DNA of 64,000 bases from a virus: positions 1-64,000 of the IMG/VR virus record IMGVR_UViG_3300034198_013268; one strand, written 5' to 3'. Below, in pieces: positions 16,101 through 25,646 of the stretch (the stretch's first letter is position 1; every line of letters begins with the position of its first letter). The notes under the pieces are model-generated. The model made no database searches. It was not told the origin of the DNA and saw only the letters and a list, made by a program, of their open reading frames with translations. The position numbers were made by a program, and so were the translations under genes.

Positions 16101-19100
16101 ATTACCCAATCGTCAGCGGCGTCAGAAGCATCGTAACCAATATGGGCATCGCTCTGATAGGGAATCAGGGCACGACGGCTCCAGCCCATGTTATTTCTTG
16201 ATTCCGCAACAAGTTCATGTGTCTCCCACGGTAACGGCCATCCTGCTTTTTGAACCCCAAGCATTTCAGCCGTTGCTGTTCTCATGTCCCTATGAGGGCC
16301 ACTTAGTGTATTTCCGGTATTGCGGTCAACAACATAAAGACCCTCAGCCTGCCCGGTAATTGAGTCAAATGTGTTTCTGACCTCGACGTCCAGTGCGACT
16401 GGTTTTTCTCCTGTGCGCGGCTTATATTTTCCAGTGCGCCATGCTCGAGCATTGTCTTTTCTGTTTCTAAGATAATCTGTTTTACGCTTACCCATTAATC
16501 CAGTGATGCCAAATGGGTCAATTTGAATATCTTCTACTGGAGCACGGTTAAGATAATTGACTATATTGCTGTCCGCAGACTCGGATAAGCCTCTTATTTT
16601 TCTTTTTGATGAGCGTACTGCTGTCGGAACATCTTCTATGCCGCCAGGTATTTTGTCAAGCTCACGAAACATATGACGCATTTCAGGGCTTGCATACCTA
16701 AAGGCAACTGTATCTTGATAGCGTTTTTGACGCCGACCACGCGATGAAGAAATTGCTTCTTTCAGATTCTTGTTGAGACCAGCAAAGTTACTACGCATGC
16801 GTTTGTAGATTGAAAAGTTATCACCATCAAAATCTCGTAAAATATTTGGGTCACGAGGAACGGACAAACCTAGAGCAGCATTTTTTCCAGCTTGACGCGC
16901 TCTATTTTCTGACATATTGGGGACGGAACTATCGTTACCGCGCATAAACCCGCTAACTCCAAGATTGCGAGCAGTAGAAAGAGCGGAGTCTATTTCTGAT
17001 TCTATTGCTCTAAGGTCTGATATTTTTTGGTCTGCTGCTTTTGTAATGCGCGCAGTTACTCTTGATGCCCCATCTCCACCTGTTCTGCGAGTCAAAAGCT
17101 GGTCGTGCTGCATGAACCAATACAGTGGTCCTCTTATGGATTCTCCAGTATCTGGGTCGTCATATCCAATAAACTGTCTATCAAACCTACGTTGACGATT
17201 AAGGTATCTAGCAAAGCTCTCTTTGTCCGGACGCCATCCCCGCGTCCAAATATCGTTACCATTTTCATCTTGCCGTCCAGTTTTGCGTGCTACTAAACTT
17301 GGTGGTCTTTGAATGAGCATGTTTTTTATGGCATTGCGTATGTTTTTTTGTTCTCTACGTATAGAGTCATACTCAAGGCCAGATTTAGCTTTAACTTCTT
17401 CTAGACGGGTTATCTCTTCACGAATTTGTCTTTTTACAGTACTGCTATCTGTTCTTTTACGACCAAATTCGTTTCTGATTTTATCAAGTCTTTTTTTCTG
17501 ATAATCGCCAAATCTCTGACTAACTCCAGCATCTGCAGTTTGACGTATCCGCGCAAAATCTTGGTTAGAAATGCCGTTGTCAACTGCGTGCATCTTTAAA
17601 GCATCGGCAACAATTTTTTCATCAAGAATGTTTTCATCTTGTGCTATTTCTGAAAAACTAAGTCCTTGTGATTCAAACAAACTCCAGAAACGAGCTCTTT
17701 CTTTTTTAGCTTTTGCACCCTTGTCAAGCAGTTGAGTTTTTTGTTCTGCTATTTTTTCTTCTACGGCTTTTCTTAGCTCTGCTCCGCTACGTCGCGCGCT
17801 TACGTCTACATCAAAATTTTCACCGTTTACAATACCCATTGTTGCTGCGCTATAAACGCCAGATGGAAGGGCGTTTATATCAATTGAACCATCAGAGCGA
17901 CGTGGCAGTGGTCCGCTCATTTCCTCCATTACAGCAATGAAATCATCCCATGCAAACGTTTCATCAGGACGAACAAGTTCTCCAAGCGGAAGACCATCAA
18001 TTCCCATGCCGCGAGATAATTCAGAAGTTCCTTCTCCATCAATAAGTTCGGGTTCTACGTTTTGATAACGCTGCATAATGTGACTATTTGTCATATCCCA
18101 CCACTCAGGTGAATTTAAATAGCGTTCAAATACGTCTCTTGGAAGCATTTGAGAATCTGCCTGCGGGTCGTACGGGAGCCCAGTATCAGGATTGATATTC
18201 ATTGGGTTGTTTCCCCATGTTGATGGGTCTTCTGGGTCTACGGCAGAAGGGTCATCGCTTCCGGCCCATACCCAGTCCTGGTCGAGATAACCAAAAGCAT
18301 CCTCAAATGGTTCTTCAGCATCCGGCATACCATCTTCTGGTTCCCCAAATTCATCTTCTTCTTGTGGTCGCTCCATCCATCCGGCTTGATACGCAACTTC
18401 AAGAAGAGCTTCTTGTTTGTAGTACCAGTCCTCAATGCGTTGTTGCAGCTCCATTTGTTCTTGTTGAAGCTTTTCACCCTCAGCTTGTATTTCAAGCATT
18501 GCTTCTTCCCAGTCTTTTTCCTGCCATGGCTTTCCGGTAGCTGGGTTGATTGGTGCTGGGTCGTTTACGTCTAGGGTGCCGTTAGCCATTGAATCGAGAT
18601 ATGCAAGGAATTCGTCCACTGACATATCGTCCGTGCTTTGTCTTTGACGAATAGCAGGAAGACTTGCACCTTGTGCGGGGTCGGGGACTAAACCATCAGG
18701 TCTATTGAGCATGTCCTGAACGGCCTGGTCAAAATTGGGGTCATTAGAATCAATGCCTATTTCGTTAATTCTTCGTTCGGCCAACTTGCGCTTAAAGGCC
18801 ATATCCATATATGTATCATCAACAGACTCAAGAATCTCATCAGCCAAAGAACGCCTATCGTTCATGTCTGCACTGGCTGCGGCTACTGTATCTATGACAC
18901 TTTGAGGGTTTGTCGTGGTTGGGTCAACTAGCTCTGGCAGAATAAATGTATCCCAAAAATCTGCTACGTCTTCATCTGACATGCCGTTTATATCAAGGCG
19001 TGCAAGATATCCATCAGGAGAATATTTTTTATATTCATCAAGGAAAGCACCAACAAGGGGGCGTTTAATTTGTGCTGCTTGAGCTAGTTCGTCAGGAGCA

Positions 19101-21226
19101 AGTGGTGATGTGTTTCTGCTCCACATTGGCATTGGTAATCCAGCATTTTTTCTGCCATTTAACGTAAACTCAAATAGTCCGTCAACTTCAGCATCATCCA
19201 TTGCTCTGATTGCTCTGAAACCATCTCGCGCATCGGCAAAATCGGTTAGTGCAAATAGTTCTGGCCCATATGTTGCTAGTTGTGGGTCTGTTGCCCATTC
19301 TTCCAGCAGATTTCTTTTCCACTTGCGAAGTTTCCACTGCTGCTTTTCTTTAGCAGACATTGGATTATTATTACCAGAAGGTGGCGTCCCAGCCATTCTT
19401 CCTGTAATCCCAGCTCCGTATACCTCGCCTGGAGTGCGCGATGTACGCTCTACTCTTGCTGCTCGACGAGTTGCGGCTCTTTCGTTAAATGAAGATTGAG
19501 AACCAGCAGATTCAATAGTGGAGCGCATTGCAGGACGTAGTTTTTGAAAGTCACGTGGTGTATTTGTGTTGTTTGCAATTGTACGCACCTTAAGGTTGGC
19601 GTCTCGTGAAGACGGCTTAAATCCAAGAACTAGGTCTGAATTGCCGTCTGGTGAAACACCTTCAGGGAACGCTCTAAACAGTTCCCTTTCGGCCCTATCG
19701 TCAGCGGGATTGCGACGGATGTCCTTGTCATTCAGTGCCCACTGAGCAAGGTCGTCCCATGATTTTATCTTTCCATCACGTATTGCATCGATAGCATCTT
19801 CACGAATAAACTTTAAGTCGTTTTTAATTCGTGAGTATGTTTCTGGACTTGAATTTTTAAAAGAATCTTCATTGCGCTTGCGCCGTAAGTTTTCCTTTTT
19901 AACAAAATCGGTAACTTCGTCTCTATAAACATTATATTTTTTGGCAAGAGCATCTACCGAACTCTCTCCATCTTGAAATTCGTTAAATAGTTTTTTCCAC
20001 GTATCGCCATCAAGTATTGAATGTGGTTCATTCTCTGGTTTTTGAACCGGTATTCTTGTTGCTTCAGGTTTTGGCTTAGGTACTTTTGTTTTGGAAAGGT
20101 CCTCACGAACGTTGCGAATTGCACGTTCTGCGCGAACTACCGACGGAGCTATTTCCGGAGTCTGTCCGCTTATTTTGCGTATTTTTGGTTCTTTTTCGCC
20201 AGGTTTTTTTGCAAATTGTGGAAGCCCCATGGCGCGACGACGAAGTTTGCCTGCAACTGTAAAATCAGAACCCGGAGTTGGGTCCGGCATTTCTCTCCAG
20301 GTGCCATCAAAAAGAACTCCGTCGCCGTCAGCATCAGGACGGGTCATTGGATTTGGGTCGCCAGGAATTGGCTTAAATGACCTCAGCGTTCGACGTCCAA
20401 GTCTACCGGTGCTTGGTTTTGTTCCAGCATTAGGTACTTTTTCTCGAGCAATAGCTCTTCCTAGTTTAGAACCTAAAGCTTTAACGTCTAGTTCTTCATA
20501 GAATTCAAGGTGCTTTACACCCCTGGTTGCTCTTTTGCTTGAGGTGTCTATGCTTCCGGTTCCCCAAGAGCCGCTTGATAATTCATTGACCGTTTTTGAA
20601 CCGGAAGAAATATCCCAAGCTTTTGCCGGCGAGTAATGGCGAGATTTTTTACCTCGTGAGGTGTCTCTATTTATTCTGTTGTTTAATTTAGAAATAGAAA
20701 CGCTTGAAAGCTTGCTGTGTTTGGAATTGGATTTTGAAACATATCCACCACCAATTTTTTTATATGCCATAGCAAGGAGTTGTGCTTTTCTTGCTGTCCA
20801 TTCGCCTGGCTTGCCCCCATTTGAGCTGGCCATAATGCGTGCTTTTAGGTTGTCTCTAGCCTCTGGCTTTGTGTAGTTGGAAGCTTTGTTTCTCTGCGGT
20901 GTGGCAGTTTCTTGTTTAGCAGTCTTCTTTTTGTTACGACCGTTAATGGCCCTAAGGTCGCTCTCCAACTGTTGACGCCTGAATCTTCTACCAGAAACAC
21001 CTTGACCGGTGTATTTTCTAAAATCAGACTCATTGGTACAGGGCATCCAAGATTCTTTTCCATCCCTATTGTTGTATCTGCGAATGCCAATACAACCAAT
21101 TTGGCGAGAACGTATTCTGGCTGAATCTGGGTCACTAAAGACGTCTGGGTCACTAGAACGAACTATTCTAGGGCCGCCAAGGATATCCTTTTTTTCGTCT
21201 TCTAGAGTATTTTGTGAGTCGTCCAT
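10193..21226 (-). CDS. Giant multidomain polyvalent-type protein: NUDIX, J domain, zeta-like kinase, two GNAT-like domains
   Basis: The ATG at 21226 overlaps the stop of a 38-codon gene (TAATG), giving about 3677 residues in one unbroken frame. Approximate domains: basic N terminus; Asp/Gly-rich block [12 protein letters not shown] near 295-325; several HTH-like modules, five of them close together at 1995-2270; NUDIX at 1710-1845 with a full box ([17 protein letters not shown]); DnaJ J domain at 2540-2610 with HPD; zeta-toxin-like kinase at 2790-3060 with Walker [11 protein letters not shown] and DADEIK; GNAT-like domains at 3220-3505 (QRLGIATAL) and 3515-3677 (KRQGIASKL). Motifs like ITGKM or ISGKM precede the J, kinase and both GNAT domains. 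It lies in the head operon; packaging into the capsid and delivery to the host is an inference from this position and domain mix. Confidence 0.85.
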   Translation of the reverse strand: MDDSQNTLEDEKKDILGGPRIVRSSDPDVFSDPDSARIRSRQIGCIGIRRYNNRDGKESWMPCTNESDFRKYTGQGVSGRRFRRQQLESDLRAINGRNKKKTAKQETATPQRNKASNYTKPEARDNLKARIMASSNGGKPGEWTARKAQLLAMAYKKIGGGYVSKSNSKHSKLSSVSISKLNNRINRDTSRGKKSRHYSPAKAWDISSGSKTVNELSSGSWGTGSIDTSSKRATRGVKHLEFYEELDVKALGSKLGRAIAREKVPNAGTKPSTGRLGRRTLRSFKPIPGDPNPMTRPDADGDGVLFDGTWREMPDPTPGSDFTVAGKLRRRAMGLPQFAKKPGEKEPKIRKISGQTPEIAPSVVRAERAIRNVREDLSKTKVPKPKPEATRIPVQKPENEPHSILDGDTWKKLFNEFQDGESSVDALAKKYNVYRDEVTDFVKKENLRRKRNEDSFKNSSPETYSRIKNDLKFIREDAIDAIRDGKIKSWDDLAQWALNDKDIRRNPADDRAERELFRAFPEGVSPDGNSDLVLGFKPSSRDANLKVRTIANNTNTPRDFQKLRPAMRSTIESAGSQSSFNERAATRRAARVERTSRTPGEVYGAGITGRMAGTPPSGNNNPMSAKEKQQWKLRKWKRNLLEEWATDPQLATYGPELFALTDFADARDGFRAIRAMDDAEVDGLFEFTLNGRKNAGLPMPMWSRNTSPLAPDELAQAAQIKRPLVGAFLDEYKKYSPDGYLARLDINGMSDEDVADFWDTFILPELVDPTTTNPQSVIDTVAAASADMNDRRSLADEILESVDDTYMDMAFKRKLAERRINEIGIDSNDPNFDQAVQDMLNRPDGLVPDPAQGASLPAIRQRQSTDDMSVDEFLAYLDSMANGTLDVNDPAPINPATGKPWQEKDWEEAMLEIQAEGEKLQQEQMELQQRIEDWYYKQEALLEVAYQAGWMERPQEEDEFGEPEDGMPDAEEPFEDAFGYLDQDWVWAGSDDPSAVDPEDPSTWGNNPMNINPDTGLPYDPQADSQMLPRDVFERYLNSPEWWDMTNSHIMQRYQNVEPELIDGEGTSELSRGMGIDGLPLGELVRPDETFAWDDFIAVMEEMSGPLPRRSDGSIDINALPSGVYSAATMGIVNGENFDVDVSARRSGAELRKAVEEKIAEQKTQLLDKGAKAKKERARFWSLFESQGLSFSEIAQDENILDEKIVADALKMHAVDNGISNQDFARIRQTADAGVSQRFGDYQKKRLDKIRNEFGRKRTDSSTVKRQIREEITRLEEVKAKSGLEYDSIRREQKNIRNAIKNMLIQRPPSLVARKTGRQDENGNDIWTRGWRPDKESFARYLNRQRRFDRQFIGYDDPDTGESIRGPLYWFMQHDQLLTRRTGGDGASRVTARITKAADQKISDLRAIESEIDSALSTARNLGVSGFMRGNDSSVPNMSENRARQAGKNAALGLSVPRDPNILRDFDGDNFSIYKRMRSNFAGLNKNLKEAISSSRGRRQKRYQDTVAFRYASPEMRHMFRELDKIPGGIEDVPTAVRSSKRKIRGLSESADSNIVNYLNRAPVEDIQIDPFGITGLMGKRKTDYLRNRKDNARAWRTGKYKPRTGEKPVALDVEVRNTFDSITGQAEGLYVVDRNTGNTLSGPHRDMRTATAEMLGVQKAGWPLPWETHELVAESRNNMGWSRRALIPYQSDAHIGYDASDAADDWVIGKDQGQMQRAADSVVLRRNPETNELEVMMVQRGFGPHRASTTDMWVLPGGFVDKGETGSDAARRELLEEVGIDTTNLTDVSTRELGTIKSKDWDVRFSGGVEVNATKFVVSPDAEFKAADDAVGARWIPVRDIANGNITTGFGHVAWIRDAVDDELDYENDSMFIRNGLVHAEKMQKFRNREVMKRANVLRREKAKESGRKDIKFFDLESLPPVDRPTEIDDPNMFQSRRAEKARTSLFNKPFTEAGVSEMNRRSKATIDAEWQGKPGQNWQGVGGFMTAGDAMRKTAFMHTNGESYEDIAKQFDVPADNVKTLLESMGYKANKASQKLEDSDRSVFMALTHDRVPMSKAKKTFNMTSEELQKAQERYSKVVESSEPAINSIYRDALSRHNIPGISAGDRQVLLRRLDGASFDEMRSMMGMSEQDYSSFEDKLFSKVRNADERLTKRSGANFNLDNIDSMFAKENTYMMAAHQAGGASRASKRLNIPESMVNAHVRNHRAFISSFDKERRQAFKRALANYGDAVLTPSELSMMRRLSDGESTIRFAKRNNMPIRTAQDIQSHAIQKMAVASNATVGSKSKENNILNAMPEQWMNPVIARDLGRVTAKSISGKMGIPPVNTGEEAHDWNDKKRAYINMPLDELSSRAIKLSKKINKKGTLDINDADVEEFALHAGWYAHRRIAKARREAPVGFQINEAKVTGEIADELGVRPMQLTRLMSLAQFYDRHRWPWRGWDKNNEEWKRHEPISKHFHSYSLDHPAGRARYKSHGFYMGITEEEDKAFLDAIDEVAGRESPTGGVTYENNVIYPNIPQWNNNGSITGKMATSGPRQWKDKDYYADLGVAPDSSDDVIKKAYRKKAAETHPDVNPDNPKAEEEFKKLSEAYEVLSNSSTRNQYDRYRGTQPNAARRPASTSDSDASPQYDPTDTTVSSTRNRRLATDDWPDTPFTVDTQFPRNRTWSSEEFDEYDDWVRYGTQPKRPPGSAPPKRPDKPDEPNGPGENTGGFGVRPKRPGPGGFPGPASGFGDTPISPEDEAAIRQAIDDDYLDGGFNNSPRGRGPKASKKKLISSSISGKMSAGPLQPIDDTMQKRVGKLDTPSYLTDKEINDPRALDTSWFYAPLQGEESVDVTATFGGTRKIWKERFDNTYTPMVNAIIATVTKRKKTGPKQFISVGGSAGSGKSTDRRLGVHGIPKADAAVHVDADEIKTLFPEARQLHAAGNPHWASAVHEESKTVADMTIVKALEEGLDIVYDSTGQYNAGFGTLTAARAKGYDIVAHYNVAPESALTSNVEARQQTDPRRLPSSFIPAVMNTNYRIMPKVAEFADEFYLWDSEDITTRKLLAEKKKGGTLKILDPLAYVHADFDDTNQTVKMAGRPTIKVDPKPVSKGSRDGQILTSFEAGKSIEKIAEDMKLPRRTVFDAVVKRRIDPSIKDYVPPVARPAEPTVRKPEKFVEDDDLKNTFDALSDPDKQLVRDVIGKQPGAMDKFNDKDLPLDLLIWASQNDITGKMSSSGVQKSAENQTVSKNERSAARKAKKLIADGGSNKDIEAAMREAFAGVIVGQKDYIDREKINRGNKFDIVPLTVTVTDTGDGGWDDAAYPIPPNKKRIEISGQILPKYLGKSSSGVNDENSVGSFIRVMYFDKDTAEAEHKWMEVKGFGTGAQRLGIATALNARNEEIYRELGISEISLYGNSMGDEGRIGASHWPRNGYYWYDENEKNKFLNKLSESVSDIFDGNLNDSDKKIRSGIRALIKKSRKDKFGEGVTPEELLAWDKENRALRSTQIRYRRVIEPASSASNTGNISGNMAAPNPSMGGSFKKYRSSEEKAKMPTFKGKPWKDVEESLNGMPWPFKSQAEQFEKIGPPGLSYFKGTGNGLKPNQWVDCLLWRDDSGILKGIVYHYPQDLPLEKKGNMNVFISPDSKRQGIASKLVAEAIKRYNIDLRQQRYSAEGAAFINNFVRNMPENKGK

Positions 21227-21342
21227 TATTTCCATCGGCTACGTGGTGCGGAGGCGGGTTTTAGTGCTGCAATACCGGTCAATGCTGCTAACCAATAGTA
21301 GCCCACTTGCCTAACATGCGGGCAAACGTAGAAAGGCTTCAT
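21226..21342 (-). CDS. 38-residue coupled small protein
   Basis: ATG at 21342 overlaps the stop of the gene before it (TAATG), and its own stop overlaps the ATG of the giant gene (TAATG). The product begins [12 protein letters not shown], has a short hydrophobic middle ([13 protein letters not shown]) and a basic end (PRSRWK). The double overlap is the main evidence that it is translated. It may mainly pass ribosomes on to the giant gene. Function unknown. Confidence 0.5.
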   Translation of the reverse strand: MKPFYVCPHVRQVGYYWLAALTGIAALKPASAPRSRWK

Positions 21343-21536
21343 TATTTTTTTGTGCCTTTTTCCAAAATCCATGTTGGATTATTTGAGAGAATTATTGACA
21401 AATTAAGTATTCTGCTTTTTTCTTTGGCTGACTCGATAAAACCCCAGTACACAGGATTGTCTTCGGTTCCCATATTTATGGTCGCGCGCATTTTTTCTGT
21501 GCCATCAGGGGTTCTCGCTATTACTTTAGGTCTCAT
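21342..21536 (-). CDS. Small hypothetical protein between giant genes
   Basis: The product is 64 residues beginning MRPKVIARTPDGTEKMRATI. ATG overlaps the stop of the 1238-residue gene (ATGA). It is beta-rich at first (ATINMGTEDNPVYWGFI) and then helical. No family is recognised. It belongs to the coupled chain of genes between portal and capsid. Confidence 0.55.
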   Translation of the reverse strand: MRPKVIARTPDGTEKMRATINMGTEDNPVYWGFIESAKEKSRILNLSIILSNNPTWILEKGTKK

Positions 21537-24500
21537 GGCTTGAATACCTCATCCTCTCCGGCTTCTATAACCTCAGAGGCACGAACAATTGGGATGTTTA
21601 AAGATTGAGCAATGCGGGAAATTTGAATATACGGACCGTAGTCCTCTAGGTTGTCGGGTTTTGTCCAGTCTGGGTCTTCTATGGACTGCCCGCCCTCATC
21701 GATGGCAGGCCACTCGGAAGCTCCACGCCATGGGTCATCGTAGAATCTGTCGTCTACAACTATGTAAGCTACATCACTAAGAGCTACTCCGCCATGAATC
21801 TGCGCCTCAGTGTAGTCAAACCTTTCGTAGTCACTGTCGCTCTTTGCAAAACTAAGAAGGTCACCCTTGAGTTCCTGACTAAACAGGGCGTGTTTAGTCG
21901 GGTTTAAAAAACTGGAAGCGGTAGAAGCCATAGACAATGAGTCCGACTCCGTCCAGGTCGAGCGACTATTGACATGAGGGTGCATGACTAACTTTATAGG
22001 ACCATAATGATGCGTGGCGTCAAGGTTGCTCTCGGTAAGCCCATCAGGAGCGGTGACTCCGTATATTGGGCGTTGCCCTGAAAAAGATGGCAAATACCCA
22101 AACAGTGTGAATTCCTGAACTCGTCGTATGTTGTCCATGCTGTTGCCGCGACTAGTGCCGCTCTCGAATAATGTTTTAAATTTTCCACTTTGAAGCATGT
22201 CTAATGTAGCTTGAATTGGCATAGCTACGGAAAGCTCAATTGGCAGCTCGTGCGGCTCTACATCGTTAAACTCTGGGGCATTAACAGATATTGCGCTTTG
22301 TATGCTTTTTTTCCATTGTTCTAGCGTTTGCTCTGTGGCCGTATCTCCTTGCCCGGATTTTGTACTTAAAAAATTTGTTTTAAACCCTGCGGTGGTTGCT
22401 CTTTGGATTAAACCAAGAGCTATCTGGTTTATTTCATTTGCGTGAGGATTTAGTTGAATAAAGTTTTTGACCATTGCGGCTCTTGAGCCTTCACCATCCA
22501 TTGGTACTTCAGAGAATAGTTTTGCTTTTACGCCAGTAAGGGCTTCTACGATTGATTGCTCTTCAACTGTTAGCTCCCTGTCTCTTCCTCCCCCAAAACC
22601 AAGACGTGACAGAATTGATTGAAGTTCGCCTGCTTTTTCTCCTACTAGAGCTTTAAAAGCGCTTACGTCTTCGGGCTTTCCAGTGCCCATTTCTCTCACG
22701 TCCTCAATAGACGTATATCCTTTACTAATTACGTAACCGGTCAAATCATTTAGTACGTCTTCAATTTCTGTCGGATAGTTTCCCGGCATTAGCCACTCAA
22801 GTGGGGCACCAGTGTCTCTTGCTTCCTGTACGGACTGAACTGGTTTTGGTCTAACGTCATATGATGACTCAGGCGAGAGCATATGGTTAGATATGCTTTC
22901 CGGATTGTCTGGGTTGTATCCAATATATTCCGCTTCGGTGACTTCGTTTGAGGCTGACATTTTTCCAGTAATATTGCTGCGGGAAACGGCGTCATTTATT
23001 GCTTTGGTTGTTTGTTCGATTGTTATGTCAGGCGATGTCATTGACACAAAGTCGCCATACATCGAATCCGGAGAAAGAAGTGGTGCTCTTTTTTCTTTTA
23101 CTGCGTCAGATAGCTCTTCTGCTACGGCTATGTCAGCCCAGTCGTTAATATTTTGCAATTCATTATCATCATAGTTTGCAAAAATATCTTCATCAAAAAA
23201 CAAAGGATTTTTACTGGTCATAGAAGTCTCAAATTTTGCATCTAGGGCGCTTGCCATTTCTCGTATCATCTCAGGAGTCACCATTTTTGAATCAGCAGGA
23301 GAGGTTCGGATTTGAAGCTGAGCTTTCACTGCAATAGCCATTCTGTCCATTGACCTATGTGGATTAGACATTTCCTGTCCAATTACAAGATTTACCGTAG
23401 TGGCAAGGCGAGGGCTTTCGTCTTCTAGCTTTTTTACCGCCTCTTTTGGTGAAACGCTCATAGACAACTCTTCGTCGTATTGCCATGGCATGCCTGTGAA
23501 ATGTTGACTAAGTGCTTCTTGTAATTCGGAAATACGGGCCCTGTACTCCTTGAGCATTTTCTCTCTGTCGTTTCCAAGTACGTAACGAATTCCTTTTTGT
23601 TTTCCGTCTACAGGGTCGCGCATGGTTACGTACGGGTTGCGTATAAACGCCTCAAAGTTAGTCCAAAACTGATACGGATTTGTTTGTTCTGAAAATTGTC
23701 CCAGTAAATCTCTGGCAATATTTGCTTCTGCTGGACCCGCTACACTGGGGCTTTCTGAGTGGCTAAACAAGGAGCCGTATGGGTTTGTTATTACGGGGTA
23801 CCCCTTGCCACGTTTTCCCTGCGCCAACCCCAAGGCGCTCACTTGAGCCCATGTTTTCTTCAGGAAACTTGGAGCCGTCGACCCCTGCATTCCCGGTGAA
23901 ATATTACCAAATTTTGCATAATTTACCGGTTTTCCTTTTTTGTTTTTACTAGGAAATTTAATTCTTGCATGCATTGCTATGTAATGAAGTCGTGATTCTT
24001 CGTCGCGCCAGTCGAAAGTTACGTCGTTTCCAGCCAGCTCAGTATTGACTTCATCTCTTTTAGCCCAAAGTTCCTTGAACTCGTCATCATATGCAGCTTT
24101 GCCGGCTGGAGGTTCTAATTTTTTGGGTCTTAAACTTACTCCGGATGACCCGCCAAAGCCCGCGTCGAGCTGCGCCTGTGTGCTCGAAGAAAAGCCAGGC
24201 AGGGGTTTTTTAATTTCTTCTGGTTTTTCATTTGGCTCGTCAGGTTTGTCAAGCTCGTCAGGCTCGTCGGCCGACATTTTTCCAGAAATAATACCGTATT
24301 TATTCCAATAGTCTTCGTTGCCTACGCGTATACCGCTAGCCCTAATACTGTTGACCATTTCAGCAAGGGAATCTCTTTCATCGTACATTTGATGAGCTTC
24401 AGCTGATTGAGCAATCTTATATAGTCTTGGACTATTTATGTTTCCCCTAGGGGTTTGACCATTTATTATTTCTGGATTATCTACCCATTTTTTGTTTTCT

Positions 24501-25249
24501 AAATCCCATCCAAGCGAAAGTGAATACTGCCTGATAGCATTTCTAAGGGTGCTCATATATTTATCATTAGTTTTAAGCTCGTCTAATGATTCACCGGCAA
24601 TGTTGTACTTATCTCTATAAGTGTTACTACCACGAGGGATTGGGAACATCCACCAATCAAAATGATTTCTATGAAATGCGTTCCAGTTTCTAGATTTTTC
24701 CCATGAGTCAAACAATCTTGCTTGAGCGTAATGTTCCGATAGGAGTTTATCTATTCCAACAAACTCGGCAGCATTTCTTTCCCTAGCCATTGCCCCCGTT
24801 ATGGAGCCGGCAACATTTGTTGGTGTTGGGTCTGGCATTTCACGCCAAGTTCCGTCAAACAATAAACCGTTGTTATTTGCATCAACTCTTGTCATCGGGT
24901 TTTGGTCGCCCGTTATTTCAGCGCTATTTATTGTTCTTCTACCAATTCGACCAAGACGAGGTAGGGCTTTTGTAAAAGAAGGGGCCGGATTGCCGAGACC
25001 ACCGTTGGTTATTCCCGGAATTATTCCTCCACTAATACCGCTAACGGTGTGACCAGCCTCTCCTGGGCTAGAAGAAGGTTTTGCTATGTTTCCGTCTGGT
25101 ATACCAGCCGAAGCGAGGCTTCCATCACCTAAAGTATCTATCCCAAGCACACGACGTTCTCTTAGTTTTTCCCAAGATACACGAGTGTTTCCGCGTTTAT
25201 TTCGCCGTTTTTTTCTTTTGTCTGATGGCTTAATAAAATCTTCCGACAT
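21533..25249 (-). CDS. Giant head-operon protein with ISGKM-type junctions and a C-terminal domain shared with the 1731-residue protein
   Basis: The product is 1238 residues from ATG at 25249; the TTG/GTG-type longer reading overlaps the upstream gene. The N terminus is basic (KRKKRRNKRGN). An Asp/Gly block (NPMTRVDANNNG, then [11 protein letters not shown]) at about 108-140 is nearly the same as one in the 3677-residue protein. Junction motifs occur at about 148 (SITGAM), 319 (IISGKMSA) and 758 (NITGKMSAS). The C-terminal region (about 1080-1200) has YGPIKLVMHPHVNSR and YTEAQIHGGV, resembling a C-terminal domain of the 1731-residue protein and possibly DUF3626-type or ART-like folds. The middle is helical with no recognised domain. 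Confidence 0.75.
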   Translation of the reverse strand: MSEDFIKPSDKRKKRRNKRGNTRVSWEKLRERRVLGIDTLGDGSLASAGIPDGNIAKPSSSPGEAGHTVSGISGGIIPGITNGGLGNPAPSFTKALPRLGRIGRRTINSAEITGDQNPMTRVDANNNGLLFDGTWREMPDPTPTNVAGSITGAMARERNAAEFVGIDKLLSEHYAQARLFDSWEKSRNWNAFHRNHFDWWMFPIPRGSNTYRDKYNIAGESLDELKTNDKYMSTLRNAIRQYSLSLGWDLENKKWVDNPEIINGQTPRGNINSPRLYKIAQSAEAHQMYDERDSLAEMVNSIRASGIRVGNEDYWNKYGIISGKMSADEPDELDKPDEPNEKPEEIKKPLPGFSSSTQAQLDAGFGGSSGVSLRPKKLEPPAGKAAYDDEFKELWAKRDEVNTELAGNDVTFDWRDEESRLHYIAMHARIKFPSKNKKGKPVNYAKFGNISPGMQGSTAPSFLKKTWAQVSALGLAQGKRGKGYPVITNPYGSLFSHSESPSVAGPAEANIARDLLGQFSEQTNPYQFWTNFEAFIRNPYVTMRDPVDGKQKGIRYVLGNDREKMLKEYRARISELQEALSQHFTGMPWQYDEELSMSVSPKEAVKKLEDESPRLATTVNLVIGQEMSNPHRSMDRMAIAVKAQLQIRTSPADSKMVTPEMIREMASALDAKFETSMTSKNPLFFDEDIFANYDDNELQNINDWADIAVAEELSDAVKEKRAPLLSPDSMYGDFVSMTSPDITIEQTTKAINDAVSRSNITGKMSASNEVTEAEYIGYNPDNPESISNHMLSPESSYDVRPKPVQSVQEARDTGAPLEWLMPGNYPTEIEDVLNDLTGYVISKGYTSIEDVREMGTGKPEDVSAFKALVGEKAGELQSILSRLGFGGGRDRELTVEEQSIVEALTGVKAKLFSEVPMDGEGSRAAMVKNFIQLNPHANEINQIALGLIQRATTAGFKTNFLSTKSGQGDTATEQTLEQWKKSIQSAISVNAPEFNDVEPHELPIELSVAMPIQATLDMLQSGKFKTLFESGTSRGNSMDNIRRVQEFTLFGYLPSFSGQRPIYGVTAPDGLTESNLDATHHYGPIKLVMHPHVNSRSTWTESDSLSMASTASSFLNPTKHALFSQELKGDLLSFAKSDSDYERFDYTEAQIHGGVALSDVAYIVVDDRFYDDPWRGASEWPAIDEGGQSIEDPDWTKPDNLEDYGPYIQISRIAQSLNIPIVRASEVIEAGEDEVFKP

Positions 25250-25254
25250 AAGCC

Positions 25255-25644
25255 CTACTTCATGCCAAAGTGATATGTATCCCAATCGCTAAGCTCAATT
25301 TTGTGTTTAGCGCAATAGTCTTGGATGGCTTCATTACGGGTCATTGGTGACTGCTTGTAATCTTGTGCTTCCATTATTTCTTTGGTGTATTCGGGCAGTA
25401 TTTTAACTACATTGAATACCATTTTTTTTTCAAGAAAATCTTCTTCATTTTCTGGTGTGCCGCGCATGTTTAGCGCATCAAGATAGTCAATCATTAATTC
25501 TTTTTTTGAAGACAAGCAGAAAGGTGGATATTCGGCCAGAATTTGAGCATCCTGGAACCCAGCGTTCCATGTTTTTTTTGCTTTAAAAAAAGCGGCTTTA
25601 TTTGCAGCGCTTAATGTTTCTGGGTTTACAAGTTTTCTTGCCAT
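25255..25644 (-). CDS. Hypothetical helical protein between giant genes
   Basis: The product is 129 residues: MARKLVNPETLSAANKAAFF and onward, helical, with one Cys pair. It begins three bases after the stop of the 2228-residue gene. Its 3' end lies just before the ATG of the 1238-residue gene, so the three are probably translated in series. No domain is recognised. It could be an assembly partner or an immunity-like companion of a neighbouring giant protein, but nothing shows that. Confidence 0.6.
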   Translation of the reverse strand: MARKLVNPETLSAANKAAFFKAKKTWNAGFQDAQILAEYPPFCLSSKKELMIDYLDALNMRGTPENEEDFLEKKMVFNVVKILPEYTKEIMEAQDYKQSPMTRNEAIQDYCAKHKIELSDWDTYHFGMK

Positions 25645-25646
25645 TT

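Noticed and set aside
12190-21124. Many plus-strand open frames of 60-130 codons opposite the giant gene
   Set aside because: They lie antisense to a continuous frame of over 3600 codons, lack ribosome binding sites, and their products are Ser/Leu/Phe-rich without domain character.
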